Shown here one piece after another: positions 1-7,270 of a stretch of DNA of 24,699 bases. Every line of letters begins with the position of its first letter. Position 1 is the first letter of the stretch. This stretch comes from Lachnospiraceae bacterium (GTDB lineage: Bacteria > Bacillota > Clostridia > Lachnospirales > Lachnospiraceae), in contig CABJAV010000038.1 of NCBI GenBank assembly GCA_902363675.1, positions 1-24,699 of the forward strand, read 5' to 3'. Below the pieces are notes generated by a model. That model was given only the letters and a program-made list of their open reading frames with translations. It ran no database searches and was not told where the DNA came from. The position numbers and the translations under genes were made by a program.

Positions 1-85
1 CATCCTCACCGATGATTGGTTCCATTGCGCATAATGTGTAATTTGTGGTATGGACATCCATGCCGATTTTTAGTATTCTTTTCAT
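1..85 (-). CDS. IS110-family transposase, N-terminal fragment (runs off the window)
   Basis: The 28 visible codons begin MKRILKIGMDVHTTNYTLCA. The I-G-M-D-V-H start, with the first acidic residue of the RuvC-like DEDD site, is characteristic of IS110-family transposases, which act with a bridge RNA. The start is set by a GGAGAT ribosome site about 8 bases upstream. The rest lies outside the window, so integrity cannot be judged. IS110 elements insert without long terminal repeats, so the boundary cannot be fixed from sequence alone. What is seen is the N-terminal motif; the family call is recognition of that motif. Confidence 0.8.
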   Translation of the reverse strand, partial: MKRILKIGMDVHTTNYTLCAMEPIIGED

Positions 86-143
86 ATGAGTGATCTCCTT
101 TTGTATGCGGTAATCCCTGTTACCTTTGTTCTTATCAAACTCT

Positions 144-172
144 AGTATACAGGTAAATCCACGTTGCTACAA
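144..172 (-). promoter_or_regulatory. Candidate sigma-A promoter upstream of the IS110 transposase
   Basis: On the minus strand TTGTAG (172-167) and TATACT (149-144) are separated by exactly 17 bp, 59 bases before the transposase start. It could drive the transposase and any noncoding RNA of the element's left end. Nearby short stems (CCAC/GTGG and GGTAA/TTACC) suggest a structured leader. Confidence 0.45.
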
Positions 173-228
173 ATGTGGGGTCACTTCATATTATCTAATA
201 TATCTTTTCTCTTATTTTTCCAACCGTG

Positions 229-1296
229 TTAATTATGCGATACTTCATGATCACCAAATATGTCATTGATTCTTGTTTCATATGCGTACCATCGTGTAAA
301 TACAGACATATTCCCCAAGAAATTTTTGATGTTAGAATTATCTCCTGACTCTGAATAATAATCTTCCATTAAATCCCAAACGTTACAAATTTCGCCTTCC
401 GATCCAGTTCGTAAGGTCTGAAATGGAACCTTTAAATCGAATTTGTTCTCTCCGATTGTTATTTTCAGATTTCCATTAAATTTATTGTCTTCTGTAAAAG
501 ATGTTACCTGTTCCTTAAAAAACATCTTAAAATTCTCAGGCGGTATCGTTGATTCCTTTGCCAGACTGCTCCTTCCAGCCTGATTCCTAAAATCCGAATT
601 CCATATGCTGTTAAAATCAAAACCTCCATCTAACGTAAGGCTGGAATTTGCTTCTATTTCATCACAGTCAATCCCGTCCAATTCCCATTTTTCCGTCATC
701 TTCCGAGCAGATTCTCTCAATGCCGCATTGGTGTCATTGCATTGATAGTAATAATCTGAATTATAATAAGTCCAATCACTGTGACCATCAGAATAATATT
801 TTTCATTCCACGCTTTTCCTTCCTGATAGTTCGCCTGACCTGCCGCCCTTGCATTTTCTTTCGCAAAAACCTCATACATCTCACTTACGATCTGTGTATT
901 ATCTGCTTCATTGGTTCCGGATGTCTGATGCTGTCCGGTCCGGTAAGTACGCATGGAAGTACAACATTTCTCAAAATAAGAATCAAGATCCTCCCTGCTC
1001 ACCTTTCCAGCATAAAAATCCTGCATATAATCCGAAATTTCTTTCTGCATTGCATAGCCAAAAGAATCTCCGAATGTGCTTTTAGGCATACCTGTGACTA
1101 CATTAAATTTTTGATAACAGTCACATACATATACCAGTGGTTCTGTCATTTTCTCAAAAGTGTCTTTTCGGGTTTGAAGTTCTTTTTCCAAATCCTTTAC
1201 TTTTTCTTTGTATTCATCATATTTACTTGTATCATTTACAATATTGTTTACATTATTTGAAGCAAGCGTTCCGATGTGAAGGGTACTATCACTCAT
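229..1296 (-). CDS. Unrecognised 355-aa protein, probable cargo
   Basis: A complete ORF with an AGAGG ribosome site a few bases before the ATG. The protein has no signal peptide and no membrane segment. Residues 25-50 are charged and likely helical or coiled coil. The middle is rich in Tyr, Trp, Asp and Asn, and there are several scattered cysteines. I recognise no domain or catalytic motif. It lies between the IS110 fragment and the secreted 586-aa protein, in the same direction as both, and about 95 bases downstream of the latter's stop, with a hairpin between. It may be co-transcribed with that gene. Its position beyond the IS4-family element and beside another IS suggests cargo rather than conjugation machinery. 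Function is unknown. Confidence 0.7.
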   Translation of the reverse strand: MSDSTLHIGTLASNNVNNIVNDTSKYDEYKEKVKDLEKELQTRKDTFEKMTEPLVYVCDCYQKFNVVTGMPKSTFGDSFGYAMQKEISDYMQDFYAGKVSREDLDSYFEKCCTSMRTYRTGQHQTSGTNEADNTQIVSEMYEVFAKENARAAGQANYQEGKAWNEKYYSDGHSDWTYYNSDYYYQCNDTNAALRESARKMTEKWELDGIDCDEIEANSSLTLDGGFDFNSIWNSDFRNQAGRSSLAKESTIPPENFKMFFKEQVTSFTEDNKFNGNLKITIGENKFDLKVPFQTLRTGSEGEICNVWDLMEDYYSESGDNSNIKNFLGNMSVFTRWYAYETRINDIFGDHEVSHN

Positions 1297-1310
1297 ACAT
1301 TATCCTCTCA

Positions 1311-1343
1311 AATGAGCAGCAACAACAAGTATTGCTGCTCATT
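1311..1343 (-). other. Perfect 12-bp stem-loop between two cargo genes
   Basis: Positions 1311-1322 and 1332-1343 are perfect inverted complements with a 9-base loop. No T-run follows on either strand, so it is a poor intrinsic terminator. It ends only a few bases before the ribosome site of the 355-aa gene, so it may act as an mRNA processing or stabilising structure or affect translation of that gene. Confidence 0.6.
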
Positions 1344-1391
1344 CCAATCAAACTTTTATTATTACATCAATTTTAAAATTCTCCAAAATCA

Positions 1392-3152
1392 TCAATCGCC
1401 ATATTCATAATAATAAGAAACACTATAACTTGGAATAAATGTGTAACTTGAGCTGCTCGACTGAAAAGCCACGCTCCATGTTCCCTTTAGTTTAGCGTTG
1501 CTTGATGAATCATTTACAAAATTAAAATTTATACTTGGATAGAAGTCAGATTCATTTGCAACCCAAACCGACTTATTAGGTGCCATTAATCTCCATCTTT
1601 TAATTTTAGACATCCCTGTTCCGCTAAGACTAATAGTTCTTACCTGTGCCGTATTAGGAATATCATCTCCACTTACACTAAATGTCCGTGTTGACGAATA
1701 TCCTGAACCCGTAGCTGTCACAGATGTTCCTGGTATGATCTTTGTGCTTGCAGCACACATAACAGGATTTCCAACAGCAGTTGCTATACTACCTGTTCTA
1801 AGAGATACTCCTTCCGTTGGATTCGTACAATAAACTACCAAATAATATTCTGTTCCAACTACCGTAGTCAGCCTTGCTTTTTCAGCGCAGCACCAACCAC
1901 CACTACCTGTAAATGAGGTCTTATGCGTATCGTCATCCTTAGCTGAATCATACATAACTGCCAAAGTATCCACATTCAATATCTTAAAACGAATATCTGT
2001 AGCACTACTTAAAATCGTAATAACACTTGTCGAATTTCTTTTATATTTATACCAATATTCACCAACATTAGGTACATATGAATTATTCTGTAAATTTACT
2101 TTTGATTCATAATATTGATCCAATAAAACTGTATTCTCAATGCCACTCATCATCAATTCAGTATCATTTTTATCGCCTACTATAATCCTATAATCGCTTG
2201 CTCTATCTTCATACGAATTAGGTGTAGCAACTACTGTGTAATTACAAACAGTCACATCATCGGAAGGTTTATCAATATAACCCCAATTTTTTGCCTGTCT
2301 ATAATTCGTTCCTTTATTCAGAACCTGATTTCCATTCTCATCGTAAACTTTAATATTTGTGCCTACATAGCCCTTTCTAACTAAACATACGGCAGCAGAA
2401 TCCATCTGTGAAAAGTCTATTGAAAAATCATATGTAGCAGAATCTTTTTCTGAGGTAAAACTACCTTCAAACGCCTGATATGTTTCTTTCGCAGGTGCTT
2501 CAATAACTTTAATTGAATATCCAACCACGCGAGAATACTCTCCTGCACTATCTTCTACCTGATAATATAAATAGTATGTTCCCGGATCTGTAATCTGTAC
2601 AACAAATCCCCCATTGATTGTTCCAATAATATAATCTACTGCACTTCCATCCACATAACGGGAAGCTATTGTGTCCCCATCTTCATCTGTATCATTATAG
2701 AAAAATGCAATTCTTGTATCTGTTGTAATCTGCCCTTCTGATAAAGAGTCTTCGTTTACTATAACTGGAATTAAATTAGCTGTTGGTGCAGTTCTTTCCA
2801 TTTCAGTATCAACCGAAATACTGTCAGTAAGATTTTCAGCCATATTATCCATTGACACTGTATCATCCAATTCTATTTCTCCTTTTTCTTCAAAAATAGA
2901 ATCTAATGATCTAAATCCAACACGTTCAGTATATTCCATACTCTGTGTCTGTATTTGATTTTCCTCCGTTGTTACTTTGACAGGCTCTAAATCATTTTCC
3001 TCAATATCTGTGTTATTGTTTTCCTGCTCTGCCAACCATTCATCATACGTCATGTTGGTAATTGTTTCTTCCGCAAATGCAGTAGTTGTAGTTACTGAAA
3101 ACAACATACATATTGCTACTGCAAATGCAAAAATTTTCGTTACTTTCTTCAT
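1392..3152 (-). CDS. Secreted 586-aa multidomain extracellular protein
   Basis: The start has a very strong ribosome site (AAGGAGG, 7 bases from ATG). Residues 1-27 form a signal peptide: MKK, a hydrophobic core, and an AFA cleavage site. Residues 28-130 are acidic and low-complexity. About residues 140-215 look like an immunoglobulin-like beta domain (DPGTYYLYYQVEDSAGEYSR). Residues 225-460 resemble pre-peptidase C-terminal type beta-sandwiches (DSATYDFSIDF, GTNIKVYDENGNQ, GTEYYLVVY). The C-terminus is Ser/Tyr-rich beta. There is no LPXTG, no C-terminal membrane anchor and no visible protease triad, so it is probably released or loosely wall-bound. An adhesin-like or accessory role is inference. 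Direct repeats about 150 bp upstream suggest dedicated regulation. Confidence 0.75.
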   Translation of the reverse strand: MKKVTKIFAFAVAICMLFSVTTTTAFAEETITNMTYDEWLAEQENNNTDIEENDLEPVKVTTEENQIQTQSMEYTERVGFRSLDSIFEEKGEIELDDTVSMDNMAENLTDSISVDTEMERTAPTANLIPVIVNEDSLSEGQITTDTRIAFFYNDTDEDGDTIASRYVDGSAVDYIIGTINGGFVVQITDPGTYYLYYQVEDSAGEYSRVVGYSIKVIEAPAKETYQAFEGSFTSEKDSATYDFSIDFSQMDSAAVCLVRKGYVGTNIKVYDENGNQVLNKGTNYRQAKNWGYIDKPSDDVTVCNYTVVATPNSYEDRASDYRIIVGDKNDTELMMSGIENTVLLDQYYESKVNLQNNSYVPNVGEYWYKYKRNSTSVITILSSATDIRFKILNVDTLAVMYDSAKDDDTHKTSFTGSGGWCCAEKARLTTVVGTEYYLVVYCTNPTEGVSLRTGSIATAVGNPVMCAASTKIIPGTSVTATGSGYSSTRTFSVSGDDIPNTAQVRTISLSGTGMSKIKRWRLMAPNKSVWVANESDFYPSINFNFVNDSSSNAKLKGTWSVAFQSSSSSYTFIPSYSVSYYYEYGD

Positions 3153-3303
3153 TATGTTACCTCCTTATTTTTCTTTTTTATCGACAAGCATCTTACAATT
3201 CATGTATATGCTGCCCACAGCTTTTCTCAATGAAATTAATAGGATATATATCTTTTAATCTCTACTCATTTTTTACATTAAGAAAAGGTGTTTTTCAATA
3301 CTC

Positions 3304-3340
3304 TTTGCAGAAAATGACCAATTTTTGCAGGAAATGACCA
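3304..3340 (-). promoter_or_regulatory. Tandem 20-bp direct repeats, possible LytTR-type activator site
   Basis: Two copies of TTTGCAGRAAATGACCA lie head to tail with a 20-bp period (3304-3320 and 3324-3340), about 150 bp upstream of the secreted-protein start. Paired direct repeats one to two helical turns apart are typical of LytTR-family response-regulator binding. The exact motif does not equal the classical AgrA consensus, so the regulator assignment is inference. No regulator gene is in the window. Confidence 0.45.
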
Positions 3341-3408
3341 TATAAACAAAAATTAAGGTCCCCTTGAATCACCCATAAATCAACCCTAAAGTTCAATCAA
3401 GGTATTTT

Positions 3409-3516
3409 TTACAAAGCAAATAAATCTATTGTTTTTAGTCCATTCTGGTTATTTCTTGAAACATCCTCCAGATCATAAACTGTTTCAGACAAATAAAAAG
3501 GACGCAGGATTTTACT
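3409..3516 (-). pseudogene. Possible remnant of a cytosine-5 DNA methyltransferase 5' region, split by the IS
   Basis: Rejoining the sequence across the IS insertion gives a minus-strand frame without a start codon. It reads GSKILRPFYLSETVYDLE and later NGLKTIDLFAL, then stop. LKTIDLFA is how many Dcm-type methyltransferases open their first motif (DLFAGIGG), but here the frame stops right after DLFA. The frame opens 15-20 bases downstream of the 298-aa gene's stop in the pre-insertion order. This could be a deletion remnant of a methyltransferase or chance. The segment is short and the call is tentative. Confidence 0.3.
3507..3516. repeat. Left copy of the 10-bp IS target duplication
   Basis: GGATTTTACT directly abuts the left inverted repeat and recurs exactly at 5195-5204 beside the right inverted repeat. 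Duplications of 9-12 bp are typical of IS4-family insertion. Confidence 0.92.
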
Positions 3517-3538
3517 CAATGTCATTTAGATAAGGATT
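3517..3538. repeat. Left terminal inverted repeat of the IS
   Basis: The 22 bases starting CAATGTCATTTAG are the exact reverse complement of 5173-5194. The match stops at the next base. Confidence 0.93.
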
Positions 3539-3559
3539 GCTTTATAGTCAGAAATTCTT

Positions 3560-3594
3560 ATACAGCGGATAAACATTTTGTTTATCTGCTGTAT
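3560..3594. other. Stem-loop inside the left end of the IS
   Basis: Fourteen bases (3560-3573) pair with 3581-3594 with one G-T wobble, around a 7-base loop. On the plus strand it is followed by TTCTAT, so it may stop transcription entering from outside, or be a transposase-related end structure. Confidence 0.5.
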
Positions 3595-3640
3595 TTCTAT
3601 CTTATAACACTTTTAACATAATAAATTTGCACAACAAACA

Positions 3641-3660
3641 GACAGATGCTTTCATCTGCC
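3641..3660 (-). terminator. Intrinsic terminator after the IS transposase
   Basis: On the minus strand an 8-bp stem (GGCAGATG / CATCTGTC, one G-T pair) closes a 4-base loop. TGTTTGTTGTG follows, about 27 bases after the transposase stop. Confidence 0.6.
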
Positions 3661-3687
3661 TTAAAAATGGTATATACTAATATTTGT

Positions 3688-5001
3688 TTAAGCTGCTCTA
3701 TATAGAAAGCTTATCGCCGACTGGGGCTTGACTTTGCGAGGGTCTGTTCTCCCAGGACGTATAGGAAGAAGCTCATGTCCGATTAGATATTCTACATCGG
3801 GTGGAGCTTTTTCTTTTTTAATCGATAGAAAGTAACAGCAAATCCGAATTGCTCGGGTATAGTTGAGCTGATATGTATGTTTACAGCCTTTTTTCTCATT
3901 TATAACAACATTAGTTGCTATAATTTCACAGAAATTATACAGAGTCATTCTTGACCATATTTCCTGCATAATATATTCTGGTTTCTTTGAATGAAAACGT
4001 GTTAGTCCTAAGGCATATTTCAATTCTCGAAAAGCGGTTTCTATTCCCCAACGTTTTGCATATAACCGTTTGATTTCATCAGAATTAAATTTATCTTGTG
4101 GCAGATTTGTAATAATGCATTCATAAGAACCTTGAGGTATTGGAAAACGTATCACTCTCATTTTCATTTCGTAAAAATTATTAAAATGCAGATCAAGATA
4201 ATCAAAAGGCGTTTTCTTATCAATAACTCTGTATTTTTTGGGATTTGCTTTTACTTCATTTGTCTGCTTTTTAGTAAGCGTAACATTAACCCATTCATCA
4301 AATTCCCCACTCTCTGGAAGCATTGTAAGTTTTGAAGTTATACCATTACTTGTTATATCTTTGACACGAATTAAATAATACATTCCTTTGTGTTCCACAT
4401 GGGCAAATATATTATAATTCTCATAACCCCTGTCTGCGATAAAAATAGCTGATGTATCATTGTATCGGTCAATCATTTCACACATTGCACGTCTTTCATT
4501 CGCCAAGCGTGAAGGCTGGATAATTGCATCTGTGTATTGGCGGCTGCATAAATCATAAAAAGCATTTAAATGCAATAGGTTGTACCCTTTTCTGTCAGGA
4601 AGAGTTTGAAAATAGGTTGTTTCATCTTGGGGATTGTGTGCAATGCACAAATCCGAGCCATCACATGCAATCAGTCTAAGACCATTATATGTAACATTAT
4701 CCGTAAAAGACTTTGTAAATTCTTGGAATAAAAATTCAAATGCTTCAGGCAATATCTGTGCTCTACGCTGATTGAATGAAGAATTTGATGGTGTAGTATT
4801 ATCAAATTCAAAATATTCCAACAGTTCATCTCTTAATGCTTTGCCTTCCATTGTAAGCATGAACTTCATAACCTCTTCAAATGACCATTTCTTTTTACGG
4901 GAAAAGTCCGTTTTTGGATGCTTTGTAAATAGCCAATAGTAAGAATCCATTTTTGTAATAATTGATAGTAATTTTTGTTTTACCTCTGTAGAATAATTCA
5001 T
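3688..5001 (-). CDS. IS4-family DDE transposase, 437 aa
   Basis: Catalyses cut-and-paste transposition of the surrounding IS. The catalytic Asp residues are D114 (in IACDGSD) and D190 (in IFIADRGYE). The IS4 YREK signature is complete and correctly spaced: Y314, R317, E321, K328. The C-terminal region after the signature is retained. Length fits the family. The start has an AAGGAG ribosome site about 9 bases upstream. No frameshift or internal stop is present. An 18-bp perfect hairpin lies just upstream and may keep outside transcripts from expressing the gene. Confidence 0.93.
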   Translation of the reverse strand: MNYSTEVKQKLLSIITKMDSYYWLFTKHPKTDFSRKKKWSFEEVMKFMLTMEGKALRDELLEYFEFDNTTPSNSSFNQRRAQILPEAFEFLFQEFTKSFTDNVTYNGLRLIACDGSDLCIAHNPQDETTYFQTLPDRKGYNLLHLNAFYDLCSRQYTDAIIQPSRLANERRAMCEMIDRYNDTSAIFIADRGYENYNIFAHVEHKGMYYLIRVKDITSNGITSKLTMLPESGEFDEWVNVTLTKKQTNEVKANPKKYRVIDKKTPFDYLDLHFNNFYEMKMRVIRFPIPQGSYECIITNLPQDKFNSDEIKRLYAKRWGIETAFRELKYALGLTRFHSKKPEYIMQEIWSRMTLYNFCEIIATNVVINEKKGCKHTYQLNYTRAIRICCYFLSIKKEKAPPDVEYLIGHELLPIRPGRTDPRKVKPQSAISFLYRAA

Positions 5002-5044
5002 CGTGTAATTCTCCTTGCAATCAAGATATTTTCTTAATTACAAG

Positions 5045-5084
5045 GGTCGCTCTAACTATCTTAAAAAAGATAGTTAGAGCGACC
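5045..5084 (-). other. Perfect 18-bp hairpin in the transposase leader
   Basis: Positions 5045-5062 and 5067-5084 are exact inverted complements with a 4-base loop. The hairpin lies 44 bases before the transposase ATG and does not include the ribosome site. It lacks a T-run. IS10/IS50-type elements are known to limit transposase translation from read-in transcripts by leader structures. A similar protective role here is inference. Confidence 0.65.
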
Positions 5085-5130
5085 GCACATTTTGATTATC
5101 ATGTCAAGTGCTTAACATAATTTTACAAAA

Positions 5131-5168
5131 AAAGAACAGGGTACATATTTCTATATACACTGTTCTTT
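5131..5168. other. Stem-loop next to the right IS end
   Basis: AAAGAACAG (5131-5139) pairs with CTGTTCTTT (5160-5168) around a 20-base loop, a few bases inside the right inverted repeat. Role unknown. Confidence 0.4.
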
Positions 5169-5172
5169 GTAT

Positions 5173-5194
5173 AATCCTTATCTAAATGACATTG
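5173..5194. repeat. Right terminal inverted repeat of the IS
   Basis: Exact reverse complement of 3517-3538, 22 bp, ending in ACATTG directly against the target duplication. Confidence 0.93.
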
Positions 5195-5204
5195 GGATTT
5201 TACT
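5195..5204. repeat. Right copy of the 10-bp IS target duplication
   Basis: GGATTTTACT, identical to 3507-3516. The pre-insertion order would have placed 3506 next to this segment and 5205 after it. Confidence 0.92.
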
Positions 5205-5219
5205 CCCACGCCCCTAAAC

Positions 5220-6116
5220 TTATCTGGCTTTATCTTCCCTGACTTTTGGCAGCTCCTTCCCCACCGTTTCCTGCTTTGCTTCCGATGTCTTTCTTGCCTC
5301 AAAAGCATCTGCATTATACTTGTACTCCTGTGGTTCAGCTACCATCGGTGAGTAGATGACCTCTCTTTCTGTATCCGGTGCTTTCTGTTCCTTATCCTTT
5401 GTGTGCTCCATACGCTTTTCCTTATCAAACTGCACAGTCATATCCAGATTATCCAGCTTATCAATCGAGGCGTCCAGATGCATCTCCATTGATACAAGCA
5501 GTTTTCTCACTGCTTTCATAGGGGCAAGTACAGCCTTTGTGAGATGGTGTTTCTGTTCTTTCTGTGAATAATCCACCTCCGGCTTATCTGCAAAGGTACG
5601 GAACGCATTGTTTACGGTCTGCCCGGCTTTTCGGAGTCCCTTTGCAAGAAGTGCTGTCCTTGCAATATCCCTGTCTGTAGATACAATCGTATCTTTTACC
5701 ACTGTTCTGACATTGAGAAGTCTTTTCTTAATTCCTACAAATTCTGTCACCCTGTAAAGTGCCGCCCTGCCCTTTGCCTTTGTTTCATCAACAATATTCT
5801 TGGCAGTAGATTTTACCTGTACCTTTATCTCAGATACCTGTGACTTTATCTGCTCACATCTGGCATTGAGTCGCTCCTGTGCTTCTGTTAATGCTTTTTT
5901 TGCATTATTGATAAGGGTATCTTCCTGCATTTTCTTGATCTGGTCCTGCATACTGGTAAGTTCTTCTGTCATAGACACAATCTTTTTTTCCAGACCGTCC
6001 ACATAGGTGCATATCTCAAATACATCATTTGCCTGTTCTTTCATAGTATTCTTTTTTAATAAATCGAGAAGTTCTCTTATGATCTCCTCATTAGTAAGTG
6101 TCTTTTCTGCTTCCAT
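5220..6116 (-). CDS. 298-aa coiled-coil ICE protein (DUF6674-like)
   Basis: A cytoplasmic, strongly helical protein. Residues 1-100 are heptad-rich (LEKKIVSMTEELTSMQDQIK) and continue through a QVSEIKVQVKSTAKNIVDETKAKG stretch. Around residues 120-220 is a basic segment with conserved-looking VTEFVGIKKRL and FADKPEVDYS. The last 60 residues are charged and disordered. It resembles the DUF6674-type proteins found in Firmicutes ICEs; I name that family from memory of its style, without a search. It follows the tandem SpoVG gene by 51 bp with an AAGGAGG site and is the last gene of the operon before the IS. Function is unknown. Confidence 0.75.
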   Translation of the reverse strand: MEAEKTLTNEEIIRELLDLLKKNTMKEQANDVFEICTYVDGLEKKIVSMTEELTSMQDQIKKMQEDTLINNAKKALTEAQERLNARCEQIKSQVSEIKVQVKSTAKNIVDETKAKGRAALYRVTEFVGIKKRLLNVRTVVKDTIVSTDRDIARTALLAKGLRKAGQTVNNAFRTFADKPEVDYSQKEQKHHLTKAVLAPMKAVRKLLVSMEMHLDASIDKLDNLDMTVQFDKEKRMEHTKDKEQKAPDTEREVIYSPMVAEPQEYKYNADAFEARKTSEAKQETVGKELPKVREDKAR

Positions 6117-6137
6117 CTGCTTTTCCTCCTTATAAAC

Positions 6138-6157
6138 GGGGCAGCATATGCCGCCCC
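6138..6157 (-). other. GC-rich near-palindrome before the 298-aa gene
   Basis: GGGGCRGCAT pairs with ATGCYGCCCC (one G-T wobble) just before the AGGAGG of the 298-aa gene and just after the SpoVG gene stop. It is likely an intercistronic RNA structure. There is no T-run for termination. Confidence 0.5.
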
Positions 6158-6167
6158 TTAGCCTTAA

Positions 6168-6851
6168 TTATCGAAAGGGTGTATCCTTTTTATCCTTGTC
6201 GGGATTTCCGTGGTTCTGTTCGGCATTCTCCCTTGCTTTTTCGTTGCTCTTATCCTTTGCTTTCTCATATTCTGCAATAATCTCATTATAGAGCTTCTCC
6301 CTGAAATCCTTTGTGACCGGATAGCAGACATCCTGATAAATCGGTTTGCCATTCTCGTCCACCTGCTTTGTCTTATAAGAAGGCATTGACACAAAGATTT
6401 TTTCTTTGCCCTGAAGGATATTTACATTATTTACAATGAAGCTGTTTTCAAAGTAAATACGGGCAAGTCCCTTGATATTACTGCCTTCCCTTTCATAAGG
6501 TGTTACCGTCACGGAAAACTCCGGCATTTCCTGAGTTTTTCCCTGTGTCTGTGTTTCTGCTTTCTCCGGCTCCCTGATTTTTGCATAAGCCCCAAGGATA
6601 TTAGTATAGAGTTCCTCACGAAACTCTGCCGTGATAGGATTGCATACATCCTTATAAATCACGCTGTTTTTCTCATCACGCTCATTGGAACGGTATCTTG
6701 GCATTGATACAAAAAGCTCTCCCTTTTCCTTATTTTCAAGGATTGCGATATTGGTAATCTTGAATGAATCACCAAATACCACGGTCGCAAAACCCTTGAT
6801 ATTGCTGCCATCTCTTGCTCTTACCTCGTTTACCTTAATTGAATACTTCAT
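6168..6851 (-). CDS. Tandem SpoVG-domain protein, 227 aa
   Basis: SpoVG is a small nucleic-acid-binding regulator, usually a single domain of about 85-100 residues. Here two copies lie in one chain. Copy 1 (residues 1-92) has IKVNEVRARDGSNIKGFATV and FVSMPRYRS...DVCNPITAEFREELY. Copy 2 (about 113-200) has VTVTPYEREGSNIKGLARIYF and FVSMPSYK...DVCYPVTKDFREKLY. A Gln/Glu-rich linker joins them, and a charged tail follows. Since SpoVG dimerises, the fusion may act as a built-in pseudo-dimer (inference). Regulation of ICE or host genes is likely, but the target is unknown. Confidence 0.9.
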   Translation of the reverse strand: MKYSIKVNEVRARDGSNIKGFATVVFGDSFKITNIAILENKEKGELFVSMPRYRSNERDEKNSVIYKDVCNPITAEFREELYTNILGAYAKIREPEKAETQTQGKTQEMPEFSVTVTPYEREGSNIKGLARIYFENSFIVNNVNILQGKEKIFVSMPSYKTKQVDENGKPIYQDVCYPVTKDFREKLYNEIIAEYEKAKDKSNEKARENAEQNHGNPDKDKKDTPFR

Positions 6852-6869
6852 ACGCTGTTCCTCTCTTTC

Positions 6870-7259
6870 TTATACTTCTGAATTATCATTGTTTTCTGGT
6901 ATGATAAGCCCACACCAAAGCTGTTCTATCTGTTCACAAGACAATCTGCCATTTAACCAGTTGCCAAGTGTAACAACCATTCCGTCCTGCTCATAGTAGA
7001 GCCATTCCTGTGTTTCGATGTTTCCCTCATACACGATAGTCACATCAAAATCAGGCATAAATAATCCTGCCTCCGTATCCCAGATACAGGCAACTCCCTG
7101 TCTGAGTGTCAGATTCAGGCTTTCGACATACACAGACCAGCCGCTTACGACAATCTGAAAGTCATCATCAATCTCTGCAATATCATCCTGAGTGTCGATC
7201 AGCTCCTCCATTTCCGATACAGCTTCTTCTATCTCCCCCAGTCGGTATCTCTTATTCAT
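6870..7259 (-). CDS. Acidic 129-aa ICE protein of unknown function
   Basis: I place the start at the ATG at 7259 because TAAGGAGGCGGCAG lies directly before it. An upstream TTG at 7292 would overlap the preceding ORF and lacks a ribosome site. The protein is acidic, has no signal peptide or membrane segment, and contains Trp-rich beta-like segments (FQIVVSGWSVYVESLNLTL, QEWLYYEQDGMVVTLGNWL). The stop of the preceding sortase-like ORF (7271) overlaps this ribosome site, so the two are translationally coupled. It precedes the SpoVG gene by 18 bp. I do not recognise the family. Confidence 0.7.
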   Translation of the reverse strand: MNKRYRLGEIEEAVSEMEELIDTQDDIAEIDDDFQIVVSGWSVYVESLNLTLRQGVACIWDTEAGLFMPDFDVTIVYEGNIETQEWLYYEQDGMVVTLGNWLNGRLSCEQIEQLWCGLIIPENNDNSEV

Positions 7260-7270
7260 CTGCCGCCTCC

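Larger units (their letters stand above)
3517..5194 (-). mobile_element. Complete IS4-family insertion sequence, 1678 bp
   Basis: Perfect 22-bp terminal inverted repeats (3517-3538 and 5173-5194) and a 10-bp target duplication bound the element. Inside is one full-length DDE transposase with all catalytic residues. It is therefore structurally intact and probably a recent insertion. It landed just downstream of the 298-aa ICE gene, separating the conserved ICE module from the cargo genes at left. A terminator-like hairpin follows the transposase, and a long perfect hairpin precedes it. Confidence 0.93.

Noticed and set aside
3361..3402. CCTTGA...TCAAGG symmetry considered as a terminator
   Set aside because: Only about six base pairs with a long loop and no T-run.
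5123..5314. 63-codon minus-strand frame crossing the right end of the IS
   Set aside because: It is formed by the junction of IS end and the 298-aa gene's alternate frame; no start signal or homology.
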